In this document: positions 10,217-19,421 of the stretch, piece by piece
How positions within the stretch are numbered: position 1 is the first letter of the stretch
How the letters are laid out: the number at the start of each line of letters is the position of its first letter
NCBI GenBank assembly: GCA_022827905.1
Contig: JAJEIQ010000061.1
Coordinates: 1 to 64,000, forward strand
Source: Pseudomonadales bacterium
Lineage (GTDB): Bacteria; Pseudomonadota; Gammaproteobacteria; Pseudomonadales; Azotimanducaceae
DNA length: 64,000 nt
Direction of reading: 5' to 3'
Translations under genes and position numbers: made by a program
The notes under the pieces: model-generated
The model's input: only the letters and a program-made list of their open reading frames with translations
Databases searched by the model: none
Told to the model about the DNA's origin: nothing

Positions 10217-13200
10217 ATGCGTGACGGGACACTCGTGCTGCCGGGGCCGCCTGCCCTGTCCGAATTCGCGTTGCGCAAGCACCGGGAGCCGCTGGGGCTC
10301 GATGGTTTGTATGCAGAGTACGTGCACGTCCTCCATCTTGCGGAGCCGCTCGACGCCGCCGAACTCACGCGGGCGCAAAGCTTGTTGCAATACGGTCCGC
10401 AACGGGGTCTCCCGGCGTCTCTGGCGTCTCGATCGGATGCCGTGCGGGTCGCTACCGTCATGCCGCGAGCGGGGCTGATTTCGCCTTGGTCGAGCAAGGC
10501 GACGGACATCTTTCATATCTGCGGACTGGCCAAGGTGGTGCGGGTGGAGCGGGGCGTGCGCTGGTTTGCTGATCCCGGGCTCGATGAGTCCCAGGTGGGA
10601 CGGCTGTACGACCGAATGACCGAGGCGCCGATCGATGAAGCGGCGTTCGAGCGGCTGTTTGAGACCCAGCCGGCGAGGCCCCTGGCGCGAATTGCGGTGC
10701 GCAGCGGCGGGCTGGCGGTGCTTGAAGCGGCCAACCGGGATCTCGGGCTGGCCTTGGCGCCAGCCGAAATCCGCTACTTGGCGGATGCCTTCGCCGAACT
10801 CGGGCGCGACCCGACGGACGTGGAACTGATGATGTTCGCCCAGGCGAATTCGGAGCACTGCCGGCACAAGATCTTCAACGCGAGTTGGACCATCGACGGC
10901 CAACTCATGGATCAATCGCTGTTCGACATGATCCGCAACACGCATCGGGTGACCAACGGCTTCGGCATCTTGAGCGCCTACGCCGACAACGCCGCGGTCA
11001 TCGCTGGCCCGCCTAACCAGCGTTTGATGGCCGATCCCCGCTCCCGTCAATACCGCTACGTTGATGAGGAAGCGCCGGTGCTGATGAAGGTCGAGACGCA
11101 CAACCATCCCACCGGCATCGCGCCCTATCCCGGGGCGGCCACCGGCAGCGGCGGTGAGATCCGGGATGAAGGCGCGGTGGGCAGGGGCTCCAAGCCGAAG
11201 GCGGGACTGGCCGGGTTCACCACCTCGCACCTCAACATCCCCGGCTTGCCGGAGCCTTGGGAAATCGGCACCGGCAAGCCGGAGACCATGGCCACGGCGC
11301 TCGACATCATGCTGGAGGGGCCGATTGGCGCCGCGGCCTTCAACAACGAGTATGGCCGCCCGGGCCTCGGCGGCTACTTCCGCACGTTCGAGCAGCCCGA
11401 CGCCAACGATCCGCAGGTGGTGCGCGGCTACCACAAACCGGTGATGATCGCGGGGGGGATCGGAACGGTCCGGCCGGGCCATGTGCAGGCGGAGGGCTTC
11501 GTGCCAGGCACCCAACTCGTGGTGCTTGGCGGGCCGGCCATGCTCATCGGCTTGGGCGGCGGCGCCGCCTCGAGCATGGCGTCGGGCGCCAGCTCATCGG
11601 ATCTGGATTTCGCTTCTGTGCAGCGGGACAACGCGGAGATGCAGCGCCGTTGCCAAGAGGTCATCGACGCCTGCACGGCCTTGGGCGACGAGAATCCCAT
11701 TTTGCTGATCCATGATGTGGGTGCCGGTGGGCTGTCGAACGCCTTGCCGGAACTGGTCAAGGATGCCGGCACCGGCGGGTGCTTTGAGCTGCGCAAGGTG
11801 CCCAACGCCGACCCCGGCATGTCGCCGGCGGAGATTTGGTGCAATGAGGCCCAGGAGCGCTACGTGTTGGGCGTTGCGGAGGCGCGCTTGGACGAGTTCG
11901 CGGCGCTTTGCGAACGGGAGCGGTGTCCTTGGGCGGCAATTGGCGAGGCGACGGCCGAAGAGACGCTGCTGGTGCGTGACGACGCATTCGACAACAGGCC
12001 GGTGGACATGCCCCTCTCGGTGCTGTTCGGCAGCCCGCCGGCGCTGCATCGGTCGGTCGAGCGATCCGTTCCCGAACGTCCGCCCCTGGACTTGGCTGAT
12101 GTGGATCTGGAGGACGCCATTCATCGGGTGCTCGGCTTCCCGGCAGTGGCCAGCAAGCAATACCTGATCACCATCGGCGACCGCAGCATCACCGGTCTCG
12201 TGGGCCGCGAGCAGATGGTTGGTCCCTGGCAGGTGCCGGTGAGCGATGTGGCGGTGACGTTGGCGGGGTTTCGCACCTACCGCGGTGAGGCGATGGCGAT
12301 GGGTGAACGGTCGCCGGTTGCCCTGATCGATCCGCCGGCCTCCGCACGCCTAGCCGTTGGGGAGGCGCTGACCAATCTCTTCGCGGCGGACGTTGAAGCG
12401 CTCGAACGCGTGGTGCTGTCCGCCAATTGGATGGCGGCGGCGGGCCGGGACGCGGAAGAGCAGGCGCTGTTCGATGCGGTGCGTTCGGTGGGTCTTGATC
12501 TTTGTCCAGCGCTTGGCATCGCCATTCCAGTCGGCAAGGACAGCCTGTCCATGGCCACCCGCTGGCAGGAGCAGGATGTCGAGCGCAGCGTCGTCTCGCC
12601 GATGACCCTGATCGTGTCGGCCTTTGCGCCGGTCGTTGATGCGCGGCGGACGCTCACGCCAGTGCTGCAGCGCGCGCCCTCCAGGCTGCTTCTGGTGGAA
12701 CTGGCCAGGGGACGGGCGCGTCTCGGCGGCAGCGCACTGGCCCAGTGTTACGGTCAATTGGGGGATGAGTGTCCCGACGTGGATGATCCGGCGGTGCTGG
12801 CAAGCGCGTTGCGAGCGACCGCAGCGCTCAATCGGGCCGGTGCGCTGCTGGCCTATCACGACCGTTCCGATGGCGGGCTCTTGGCCACGTTGGCGGAAAT
12901 GGCGTTCGCCGGACGCCTCGGTTGGGAGATCGGCATTGCCGACGAGAACCTGCTCGCCGCGCTCTTTGCGGAAGAGCTGGGCTGGGTGGTGCAGGTGGCC
13001 GATGCGGAGGTGGCTAGGGTTGAGGCCGCATATCGGGATGCCGGGGCAGGGGTGATTGACTTGGGCGCCGTGCGTACGGACGAGCGGCTGCGCATCCACC
13101 ACCGGGACGCCATGGTGGTTGACGCGGAGCGGGCCGCTTGGCAATGCCGGTGGGCCGAGCCGAGCCACCGAATGCAGCGCCTGCGCGACAATCCCCAAGC

Positions 13201-14077
13201 GGCGGACGAAGAGTACGCCGGCATCCGCGATGCCGATCCAGGCCTGTCGGCCAAACTGGCTTTTGACCTTGGCGAGCCGCCGTCGGCCTTCGCCATTGGC
13301 GGATCCCGGCCCCGGGTGGCGGTGCTGCGCGAGCAGGGCGTCAACGGCCACCTCGAAATGGCGGCGGCCTTCGACCGGGCTGGATTCACAGCGGTGGATG
13401 TCCACATGACGGAGCTGATTTCCGGGACCGTGTCGCTGCTCGACTTCCCGGTGTTGGCCGCCTGCGGCGGCTTTTCCTACGGCGATGTACTCGGCGGCGG
13501 CGGCGGCTGGGCGAAGAGCATTCTCCATCACGGCACGGTGCGCGATGCGTTCGCTGGCTATTTTGCCGCGGACCGATTGGCACTCGGCGTCTGCAACGGC
13601 TGCCAGATGATGGCCCATCTCAAGGCGCTGATTCCCGGTGCCGAGTCCTGGCCCCGATTCGTGCGCAATCGCTCGGAGCAGTTCGAAGGGCGCACCGTGC
13701 TCGTGCGTATCAATCCAAGCGCCTCGCCTTGGCTGGCGGGCATGGCCGGGAGCGTGCTGCCAGTGCCGGTGGCCCATGGCGAGGGCCGCGCCGAATTCGC
13801 GGATCCGGGCGATCTTGGGCAACTGGCCTCGGCCGGCCTGGTCGCGGCGCAGTACGTCGACACACACCATCGAGTGTGCGAAGCCTACCCCGCCAATCCC
13901 AATGGCTCCGAGGACGGCTTGGCCGGCGTCACCGCGGCGGATGGCCGGGTGCTGATCCTGATGCCGCACCCGGAACGCGTATTCCGCACCGTCCAGAACG
14001 CTTGGTCGGACCCTTCCTGGGGCGAGGACGGCCCTTGGCTGCGCTTGTTCCGCAATGCGCGGCGGGCGTTGGGCTAG
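10217..14077 (+). CDS. purL: Phosphoribosylformylglycinamidine synthase PurL
   Basis: This is the large single-chain FGAM synthase of proteobacteria, which uses ATP and glutamine to convert FGAR to FGAM in purine synthesis. With the ATG at 10217 it has 1286 residues, close to the roughly 1295 of E. coli. A GTG at 10193 would add eight residues. Domain order is PurS-like N-terminus, linker, two AIRS-like synthetase halves (KVETHNHPTGIAPYPGAATG, later IPVGKDSLSM), and a C-terminal glutaminase with Cys in LGVCNGCQMM and the HPERVFRT end. PANPNGS near the end is also conserved. The gene is intact. Confidence 0.97.
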   Translation: MRDGTLVLPGPPALSEFALRKHREPLGLDGLYAEYVHVLHLAEPLDAAELTRAQSLLQYGPQRGLPASLASRSDAVRVATVMPRAGLISPWSSKATDIFHICGLAKVVRVERGVRWFADPGLDESQVGRLYDRMTEAPIDEAAFERLFETQPARPLARIAVRSGGLAVLEAANRDLGLALAPAEIRYLADAFAELGRDPTDVELMMFAQANSEHCRHKIFNASWTIDGQLMDQSLFDMIRNTHRVTNGFGILSAYADNAAVIAGPPNQRLMADPRSRQYRYVDEEAPVLMKVETHNHPTGIAPYPGAATGSGGEIRDEGAVGRGSKPKAGLAGFTTSHLNIPGLPEPWEIGTGKPETMATALDIMLEGPIGAAAFNNEYGRPGLGGYFRTFEQPDANDPQVVRGYHKPVMIAGGIGTVRPGHVQAEGFVPGTQLVVLGGPAMLIGLGGGAASSMASGASSSDLDFASVQRDNAEMQRRCQEVIDACTALGDENPILLIHDVGAGGLSNALPELVKDAGTGGCFELRKVPNADPGMSPAEIWCNEAQERYVLGVAEARLDEFAALCERERCPWAAIGEATAEETLLVRDDAFDNRPVDMPLSVLFGSPPALHRSVERSVPERPPLDLADVDLEDAIHRVLGFPAVASKQYLITIGDRSITGLVGREQMVGPWQVPVSDVAVTLAGFRTYRGEAMAMGERSPVALIDPPASARLAVGEALTNLFAADVEALERVVLSANWMAAAGRDAEEQALFDAVRSVGLDLCPALGIAIPVGKDSLSMATRWQEQDVERSVVSPMTLIVSAFAPVVDARRTLTPVLQRAPSRLLLVELARGRARLGGSALAQCYGQLGDECPDVDDPAVLASALRATAALNRAGALLAYHDRSDGGLLATLAEMAFAGRLGWEIGIADENLLAALFAEELGWVVQVADAEVARVEAAYRDAGAGVIDLGAVRTDERLRIHHRDAMVVDAERAAWQCRWAEPSHRMQRLRDNPQAADEEYAGIRDADPGLSAKLAFDLGEPPSAFAIGGSRPRVAVLREQGVNGHLEMAAAFDRAGFTAVDVHMTELISGTVSLLDFPVLAACGGFSYGDVLGGGGGWAKSILHHGTVRDAFAGYFAADRLALGVCNGCQMMAHLKALIPGAESWPRFVRNRSEQFEGRTVLVRINPSASPWLAGMAGSVLPVPVAHGEGRAEFADPGDLGQLASAGLVAAQYVDTHHRVCEAYPANPNGSEDGLAGVTAADGRVLILMPHPERVFRTVQNAWSDPSWGEDGPWLRLFRNARRALG

Positions 14078-14084
14078 ACAGCCC

Positions 14085-14113
14085 TTGACAACCGCACCCG
14101 CTATCAGGATAGT
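14085..14113 (+). promoter_or_regulatory. Predicted sigma70 promoter of the leuA leader
   Basis: A perfect -35 TTGACA at 14085-14090 and a -10 GATAGT at 14108-14113 are 17 bases apart, eight bases after the purL stop. Transcription would begin at about 14120, right at the GTG of the leader peptide. Confidence 0.65.
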
Positions 14114-14120
14114 GCGCCGC

Positions 14121-14210
14121 GTGAACAAGCTCCCTGCCCAAGAACTGTCATTGCGTCTGCAAGACCTGCGCCCGCAAGGCCTGCGCTTGCGCCTCCTGCT
14201 GCCGGCGTAG
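14121..14210 (+). CDS. leuL: Leucine-rich leader peptide of leuA (attenuator)
   Basis: A 29-codon ORF starts with GTG at 14121 and stops with TAG at 14208-14210. Ten of its 29 residues are leucine, ending in the run LRLRLLLPA. It lies between a consensus-like promoter and leuA, the expected layout for control by ribosome stalling when charged leucyl-tRNA is scarce. No Shine-Dalgarno site precedes it, and the predicted transcription start falls on the GTG, so it may be read leaderless. Stem-forming segments lie inside it (GCAAG pairs with CTTGC) and over its stop codon. The peptide itself is not expected to have another function. Confidence 0.65.
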   Translation: MNKLPAQELSLRLQDLRPQGLRLRLLLPA

Positions 14211-14244
14211 CCGGCACATCTCACCCCAAAAAGGGCAACCGCCC
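14200..14244 (+). promoter_or_regulatory. Candidate attenuator stem-loops upstream of leuA
   Basis: A perfect 7-bp hairpin (TGCCGGC, loop GTA, GCCGGCA; 14200-14216) spans the leader stop codon. A second stem, GGGC-AACC-GCCC, lies at 14233-14244. Neither is followed by a clear T run, so which one acts as terminator or anti-terminator is not evident. Confidence 0.45.
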
Positions 14245-14287
14245 GCCTTAACCCAAAGCCCCCATCCACTCAGCAGGAGTCTTGGCC

Positions 14288-16006
14288 ATGAGCGAGTCTG
14301 CCGCAGTCAGCGAATCGCAATCATCTCCATATCAACCGCGCAGCCGTGCCGGCGGCGCGATGCCGTTCCACAAGTATCGCCCGTTCGCGCCCATCGACCT
14401 GCCGGAAAGGCAGTGGCCGGGCCGCACGTTGGAGCGCGCGCCCCGCTGGTGCAGCGTCGATCTGCGGGACGGCAACCAAGCCCTGATCGATCCGATGAAC
14501 GTGCAGGAAAAGCTGCGCATGTTCGATCTGCTGCTCGAGGTCGGCTTTGCGGAGATCGAAGTGGGTTTCCCAGCGGCGTCGCAGCCGGACTTCGACTTCA
14601 TTCGCCGCATCATCGACGAAGGGCGCATTCCCGATGGCGTCGCCATTCAGGTGCTTTGCCAGGCGCGCGAGGAGCTCATTGAGCGCACCGTGGAAGCTTT
14701 GAACGGCGCACCCAAGGTCGTTTTCCATCTGTACAACTCCACTTCGGAGCTGCAGCGGCGGGTGGTGTTCGGGATGGACCGCCAAGGCATCATCGACCTC
14801 GCGGTGAAGGGCGTCTCCTTGGTCAAGGCGGGTCTTGCGGCCTTGGATTCCGACATCACCTTCGAGTACTCGCCGGAGAGCTTCACGGGCACGGAACTCG
14901 ATTTTGCCGTGGACATCTGCACCGCCGTGGCGGAGCAGTGGGGCGCGACGGTCGAGACGCCGATGATCGTCAATCTCCCCTCCACCGTGGAGATGGCGAC
15001 ACCGAATGTCTATGCCGACCAGATCGAGTGGTTCGCCAGCCGCTTCCCGCACCGCGACAAGACGGTGATCAGCCTGCACACCCACAACGACCGCGGCACC
15101 GGCATCGCCGCCACCGAGTTGGCGCTGCTCGCGGGTGCGGAGCGGGTTGAGGGCACCCTGTTCGGCAACGGCGAGCGCACCGGCAACTGCGACATCGTCA
15201 CCATGGCGATGAACCTCTTCAGCCAAGGCGTGGATCCGGAATTGGACTTCCGCAACATGCCGCGCATCCGTAAAACCGTGGAGGCCATCAACAAGCTGCC
15301 CGTGCACGAACGCCACCCCTACGCGGGCGACCTGGTGTTCACGGCCTTCTCGGGCTCCCACCAGGACGCCATCAAGAAGGGCATGGCGCAGGTCGATCCG
15401 GACCGTTGGGAAGTGCCCTACCTGCCCATCGACCCCGGCGATGTGGGCTCGTCCTACAAGGAAACCGTGCGCGTCAACAGCCAGTCGGGCAAGGGCGGCG
15501 TTGGCTTCCTGCTCGAGGAGTTCTACGGCATCATTCTGCCCCGGGAGATGCTCAAGGAGTTCAGCGGCGTCGTCCAAAAGCTGACCGAGACCCTCGACCG
15601 GGAAATCAAGGTCGAGGAAATCTATCAGGCGCTGCTCGATGAGTATGCCGTGGAGGGCGGCCCGTACCGGCTCGTTGACTTTGACGTGCTCACCGGGCAT
15701 CGCGCCGAGCAACGCTGCGTCGCCCGCATCGAAGCCTCCGAGCAGTTGGTCACCATCGACGGCGAGGGCGGCGGCCCTATCGAAGCCTTCGTGCATGGCC
15801 TTGAGGAGACCTTCAACGAGCCGGTCAACATCGTCGAGTACCACGAGCATGCGCTGACCACCGGCAGTGACGCCCAAGCCATCTGCCTGCTGGCCATCGA
15901 GGATGCCGATGGCGGGCGCTGCTACGGCGTGGGGGTCAGCCGCAACACCATCACCGCTTCGTTCAACGGGGTGGTCGCGGCATTGAACCGTCGCTGGAAG
16001 CAATAG
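14288..16006 (+). CDS. leuA: 2-isopropylmalate synthase LeuA (long, type 2)
   Basis: LeuA condenses 2-ketoisovalerate with acetyl-CoA, the first committed step of leucine synthesis. The roughly 572-residue chain is the long form also found in actinobacteria and pseudomonads (PFHKYRPFAPIDLPERQWP near the N-terminus), not the E. coli-type LeuA. The catalytic TIM barrel shows SVDLRDGNQAL and the metal-binding HTHNDRG, and GNGERTGNCD is conserved. A C-terminal LeuA dimer/regulatory domain (from about residue 440) should give leucine feedback. The ATG at 14288 is chosen because AGGAG lies 8 bases upstream; the TTG at 14282 is too close. It has its own leader-peptide control upstream. Confidence 0.95.
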   Translation: MSESAAVSESQSSPYQPRSRAGGAMPFHKYRPFAPIDLPERQWPGRTLERAPRWCSVDLRDGNQALIDPMNVQEKLRMFDLLLEVGFAEIEVGFPAASQPDFDFIRRIIDEGRIPDGVAIQVLCQAREELIERTVEALNGAPKVVFHLYNSTSELQRRVVFGMDRQGIIDLAVKGVSLVKAGLAALDSDITFEYSPESFTGTELDFAVDICTAVAEQWGATVETPMIVNLPSTVEMATPNVYADQIEWFASRFPHRDKTVISLHTHNDRGTGIAATELALLAGAERVEGTLFGNGERTGNCDIVTMAMNLFSQGVDPELDFRNMPRIRKTVEAINKLPVHERHPYAGDLVFTAFSGSHQDAIKKGMAQVDPDRWEVPYLPIDPGDVGSSYKETVRVNSQSGKGGVGFLLEEFYGIILPREMLKEFSGVVQKLTETLDREIKVEEIYQALLDEYAVEGGPYRLVDFDVLTGHRAEQRCVARIEASEQLVTIDGEGGGPIEAFVHGLEETFNEPVNIVEYHEHALTTGSDAQAICLLAIEDADGGRCYGVGVSRNTITASFNGVVAALNRRWKQ

Positions 16007-16043
16007 AGGAGGTGGATTCGCCGACGATCTCTGCGGCCCGACA

Positions 16044-16868
16044 TCAACCCCGTTGCAGCAGCATCTCAAGCACGAATTTGCTGCCGAAGTAGCCGAGCAG
16101 CAGGAAGGTGAAGGCGATGATGGTCCAGCGCACCGCGGACGCGCCGCGCCAGCCGAGCCACAGCCGCCCGGCCAGCAGGCCGCCGTAGATCGCCCAGGAA
16201 AGCGAGGTCAGCACGGTGTGATGCACCACATGCTGGGCGAATAGGTCGTCGAGATAGAAAAAGCCGCTGCCGATGGCGGCGGTCAGGGCCACGAAGCCGG
16301 CCCAGATCATGGCGAACAGCAACCGCTCCATCGTTTCCAAGGGCGGCAGGATGCGCAGCAGCAGGATGTGGCTGCGGGTTCGTATGCTGCGCTCGACGAA
16401 GCCAAGCACGATGGACTGAATCGCTGCCATCATCAGTATGCTGTAGGCCAGGATGGAGACGAAGATGTGCGTTCCGAGCCCGGCATCCGATGCCTCAATC
16501 GCCTTGGGCGTTGGCTCCGCGACCAACGATGCCGACAGGGCCAAGGCCGACAGCGGAAACAGCACCACGAGCAGGCTGCGGACCGGTTGCACGGTGCTCA
16601 GGATGGTCACCAAGGCGACCATGATCAAGGCCGTCAGGCTGGCCACGGGAAAGAGGCCAAGATTGATGCCGCCGGGGGCGTCAATCTGCGCTTGAACGGC
16701 GATGGCGTGCAGAACAATGGCTGGTGCCGCCAGCGCCGCGAGCACGCGCATCGACAGCTTGGCGTTGTGCGCCAGTGTTCTGGCCTGGAGCGCGGTGCCG
16801 GCCAGGTAGAGAACAATGGCGATCAGCCCCGGCAATATGGGGCTTGCGGCAGCGGGATTGAGCGGCAT
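16044..16868 (-). CDS. CcsA/YpjD-like cytochrome c assembly-family membrane protein
   Basis: This inner-membrane protein has about eight hydrophobic segments and belongs to the CcsA/ResC-like family. Conserved features are the C-terminal HHTVLTSLSWAIYGGLL and WRGASAVRWTI. The size (about 274 residues from the ATG at 16868) and pattern match YpjD, a family member of unknown role often found near ffh in gammaproteobacteria. Haem handling is implied by the family but not shown. An in-frame ATG at 16916 would add 16 polar residues. It converges with leuA and is divergent from srkA. Confidence 0.85.
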   Translation of the reverse strand: MPLNPAAASPILPGLIAIVLYLAGTALQARTLAHNAKLSMRVLAALAAPAIVLHAIAVQAQIDAPGGINLGLFPVASLTALIMVALVTILSTVQPVRSLLVVLFPLSALALSASLVAEPTPKAIEASDAGLGTHIFVSILAYSILMMAAIQSIVLGFVERSIRTRSHILLLRILPPLETMERLLFAMIWAGFVALTAAIGSGFFYLDDLFAQHVVHHTVLTSLSWAIYGGLLAGRLWLGWRGASAVRWTIIAFTFLLLGYFGSKFVLEMLLQRG

Positions 16869-16967
16869 GGCCTGACTGGTTGGCGCTGGAGATTCGCTGG
16901 AGGCCCAGTTTCGCACAGCGCAAGCGCAGCCGCTAGACTGCGTTCTTTTCCACTAAAGGGCTTTGCC

Positions 16968-17954
16968 GTGCTTGCCGATCAGGATGAGCGAACCCCCTAT
17001 GCCGGGCTGTCCCCGAATCTCACGCTTGACGCGCTGGAAAGTGCTGGGTTTCATGCGGATGGCGGACTGACGCCACTGAACAGCTACGAAAACCGGGTCT
17101 TCCAAGTGGGCATCGAAGGCGGCGAGCCGGTGGTTGCCAAGTTCTACCGCCCGGGGCGCTGGAGCAGCGAAGCGATTCTGGAGGAGCACGCCTTCACGCA
17201 GGAGCTGGCTGAACTTGAATTGCCCTGCATCGCCCCGCTGCGGCGGGATGGAAGCACACTCTTTGTCTACGAGGGCTTCCGCTTTGCCGTGTTCCCCCGA
17301 CAGGCGGGCCGGGAGCCGGACATCGAGGCTGAGGGCACGTTGGAGATCATTGGGCGCACCTTGGGGCGGTTGCATGCGGCAGGCGCGGTGCGTCCCTTTG
17401 AGCATCGCGCCACCTTGACGGCGCAGCGGTTTGGAGTGGATGCGATGGCCTTTCTGCTCAGCGAGGGCTTCATTCCCCCGGACATGACGGCCGCTTACGA
17501 GGCGGTTGCCGGACAGTTGCTTGAACGCATTGAGCCACTTATGGGCGGCTTGCAGGCCGTGCAGCGCATACACGGCGACTGCCACCTCGGCAACGTGCTG
17601 TGGCGCTACGATGCGCCCAACATCGTCGACTTCGACGACACCCTGATGGGGCCGCCGGTTCAGGATTTATGGATGCTGCTGTCCGGTGAACGGCCCGAAC
17701 GCACCGCGCAACTTGACAAGCTAATCACGGCCTACGAGGCGTTTCATCCCTTCGACCCTCGGGAAACCCGCCTGATCGAACCGTTGCGCACCCTAAGGAT
17801 GATGCGTCACGCGGCGTGGATCGGCCGCCGTTGGAGCGACCCGGCCTTCCCCCGCGCCTTCCCTTGGTTCGATACGCCGCGCTACTGGTCCGAACACGTT
17901 CTAAGCCTAAAGGAGCAACTCGCGGCACTGGACGAACCACCCCTGAGCATCTGA
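16968..17954 (+). CDS. srkA: Stress-response kinase SrkA (YihE family)
   Basis: This is a small Ser/Thr protein kinase of the aminoglycoside-phosphotransferase fold, thought to protect cells under envelope and oxidative stress. GTG at 16968, preceded by AAAGGG, gives 328 residues, the E. coli length. Family motifs are LNSYENRVFQVG, VAKFYRPGRWS (ATP-binding Lys), the catalytic loop RIHGDCHLGNVLW, and the metal-binding VDFDDTLMGP. C-terminal RMMRHAAWIGRRWSDPAFP is also typical. Codons upstream of 16968 in the same frame are antisense to the CcsA-like gene and not part of it. Confidence 0.93.
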   Translation: MLADQDERTPYAGLSPNLTLDALESAGFHADGGLTPLNSYENRVFQVGIEGGEPVVAKFYRPGRWSSEAILEEHAFTQELAELELPCIAPLRRDGSTLFVYEGFRFAVFPRQAGREPDIEAEGTLEIIGRTLGRLHAAGAVRPFEHRATLTAQRFGVDAMAFLLSEGFIPPDMTAAYEAVAGQLLERIEPLMGGLQAVQRIHGDCHLGNVLWRYDAPNIVDFDDTLMGPPVQDLWMLLSGERPERTAQLDKLITAYEAFHPFDPRETRLIEPLRTLRMMRHAAWIGRRWSDPAFPRAFPWFDTPRYWSEHVLSLKEQLAALDEPPLSI

Positions 17955-17992
17955 ATCAACCCCAATTCAGCTACCATTCATCCAAATCCCGC

Positions 17993-17998
17993 TACAAT
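17993..17998 (+). promoter_or_regulatory. -10 box directly before the M48 protease gene
   Basis: TACAAT ends 7 bases before the ATG at 18006, so transcription would start at about the start codon and the mRNA would have essentially no 5' leader. No good -35 box is seen at the right distance. Confidence 0.4.
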
Positions 17999-18005
17999 CA
18001 GGACC

Positions 18006-19403
18006 ATGCACAAGCCGGTCCTCACCTCGATCACGCTGATCCTCCTCTTTGGCGGGAGCTGCGCCTTTGGTGCGGGCGATGGCGAGAAGATGTACAACGA
18101 CCTGCGCGAGAAAAACGCGTTGTACCGGGACGGCGAATGGCAGGACTACGTCACCGAGATTGGCGAGCGCCTGCTGGCGGTCTCGCCGGATGCGGGCAAG
18201 AACTACACCTTCGTGGTGGTGGACAGCCCTCAAGTCAATGCTGCGGCCACCCAGGATGGCTACATCTTCATCTACCGGGGCATCATTGCCTACTGCCGCA
18301 GCGAGGACGAACTGGCCGGCATCATTGGCCATGAAATCGGCCACGTGGTGGGACGCCACACCAAGCGGACGAAGGGGCTCAACCGCCTTGGCGGCCTGCT
18401 CGGCTGGATTGGGGTCATCGGCACGTCGAGTTGGGGCATGAAGGACTTGGGAGACACCTTGACGGCCACCGCGGTGAGCCGGGAGGCTCGGGAGCACGAG
18501 CTCGAAGCCGACGCCATTGGCGCCAAGCTCCTCGCCCGTGCCGGCTACGATCCCTTGGCGATGATCAACGTGATCTACGTGCTCAAGGAGGATGAGCTGT
18601 TCGCCAAGTCGGTGTCGAACCGGCCCAGCGTTTACCACGGCCTGTTTGGCAGCCACCCGCGCAACGACAAGCGGCTGCACGACGTGGTGGGGGAGGCGGT
18701 TCCCTTGGCTGGCGTCAATGTCCGTCCCCCGGAGCGCGATTTCTGGGCCATGCTGGATGGCTTGGTGTTTGGTGACGAAGCGGCCACCGGCTTAGTGCAG
18801 GGCAGCACCTACTACCACAGTGGCCTGCGCATCGTGGTGAGTTTTCCGGAGGGGTGGGATCTGGGCAATACGGCCTCGGAGGTCTTTGGCCGGGACCTAA
18901 GCGGCGCAGCCGACGCCGACATCACCGTGCAGCGGCAAAAGCCAGCTGCCAAGGGGCAGACGCCGGAAGGCTACATTCGCGAAACCCTCAAGCGCGACGA
19001 CATCGAGAACGGCCAGGCCATTGAGGTCAACGGCTATGCTGCCTACGTGGCCGACGTGACCATTCTGGCGGGCGACGCCCAAGTGCGGAAGATGGCCGTG
19101 GTTTTTAAGGACGGGGCGGTATATCTGTTCAAGGGCGAGCTCGGTCCGGTCGGCGACCCGGCGACTTTTGAGCGGGACTTCAGCGCAACCCTCGCCTCGT
19201 TTCGAGCGATGACGGCCAGCGATCTCGATGCCGCCAATAGGCAGCGCATTCAAGTGGTCATGGCCAACCCGAGCGACACCTACGCGGCGCTGGCGCGCAA
19301 GTCGTCCGTGAAGTCCTTCCCCGAGGAGACCTTAAGGGTCATCAACGGTCACTACCCCCGCGGCCAACCCCGGGCCGGCGACAATATCAAGCTGGTGCGT
19401 TGA
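18006..19403 (+). CDS. Periplasmic M48-family zinc metalloprotease
   Basis: The protein starts with a signal peptide (MHKPVLTSITLILLFGGSCA) and continues into an M48 peptidase domain. HEIGH at 109-113 supplies two zinc His and the catalytic Glu, and the second Glu is in HELEADAIGAKLL. A further domain follows, and the C-terminus (about residues 410-465) has ARKSSVKSFPEETLRVINGH...GDNIKLVR, as in outer-membrane-associated relatives that end in a LysM-like or TPR-poor tail. By family it is likely a quality-control protease for misfolded outer-membrane proteins (BepA/LoiP-like), although it lacks BepA's long TPR region. Only a short hairpin separates it from convergent ponA. Confidence 0.87.
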   Translation: MHKPVLTSITLILLFGGSCAFGAGDGEKMYNDLREKNALYRDGEWQDYVTEIGERLLAVSPDAGKNYTFVVVDSPQVNAAATQDGYIFIYRGIIAYCRSEDELAGIIGHEIGHVVGRHTKRTKGLNRLGGLLGWIGVIGTSSWGMKDLGDTLTATAVSREAREHELEADAIGAKLLARAGYDPLAMINVIYVLKEDELFAKSVSNRPSVYHGLFGSHPRNDKRLHDVVGEAVPLAGVNVRPPERDFWAMLDGLVFGDEAATGLVQGSTYYHSGLRIVVSFPEGWDLGNTASEVFGRDLSGAADADITVQRQKPAAKGQTPEGYIRETLKRDDIENGQAIEVNGYAAYVADVTILAGDAQVRKMAVVFKDGAVYLFKGELGPVGDPATFERDFSATLASFRAMTASDLDAANRQRIQVVMANPSDTYAALARKSSVKSFPEETLRVINGHYPRGQPRAGDNIKLVR

Positions 19404-19420
19404 GGCCGCAACTCGCGGCC
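19404..19420. terminator. Short hairpin between convergent M48 and ponA genes
   Basis: GGCCGC-AACTC-GCGGCC fills the gap between the two stop codons. A symmetrical stem here could stop transcripts from both sides, but there is no T run. Confidence 0.4.
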
Positions 19421-19421
19421 A

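Noticed and set aside
9593-11515. A 640-residue antisense frame across tadA and purL
   Set aside because: Fully covered by conserved genes on the other strand; no protein-like features.
12350-14269. A 639-residue antisense frame opposite purL and the leuA leader
   Set aside because: Shadow of purL; no recognisable domains or ribosome site.
16368-16967. Upstream extension of SrkA
   Set aside because: This part is antisense to the CcsA-like gene. The GTG at 16968 with AAAGGG gives the exact family length.
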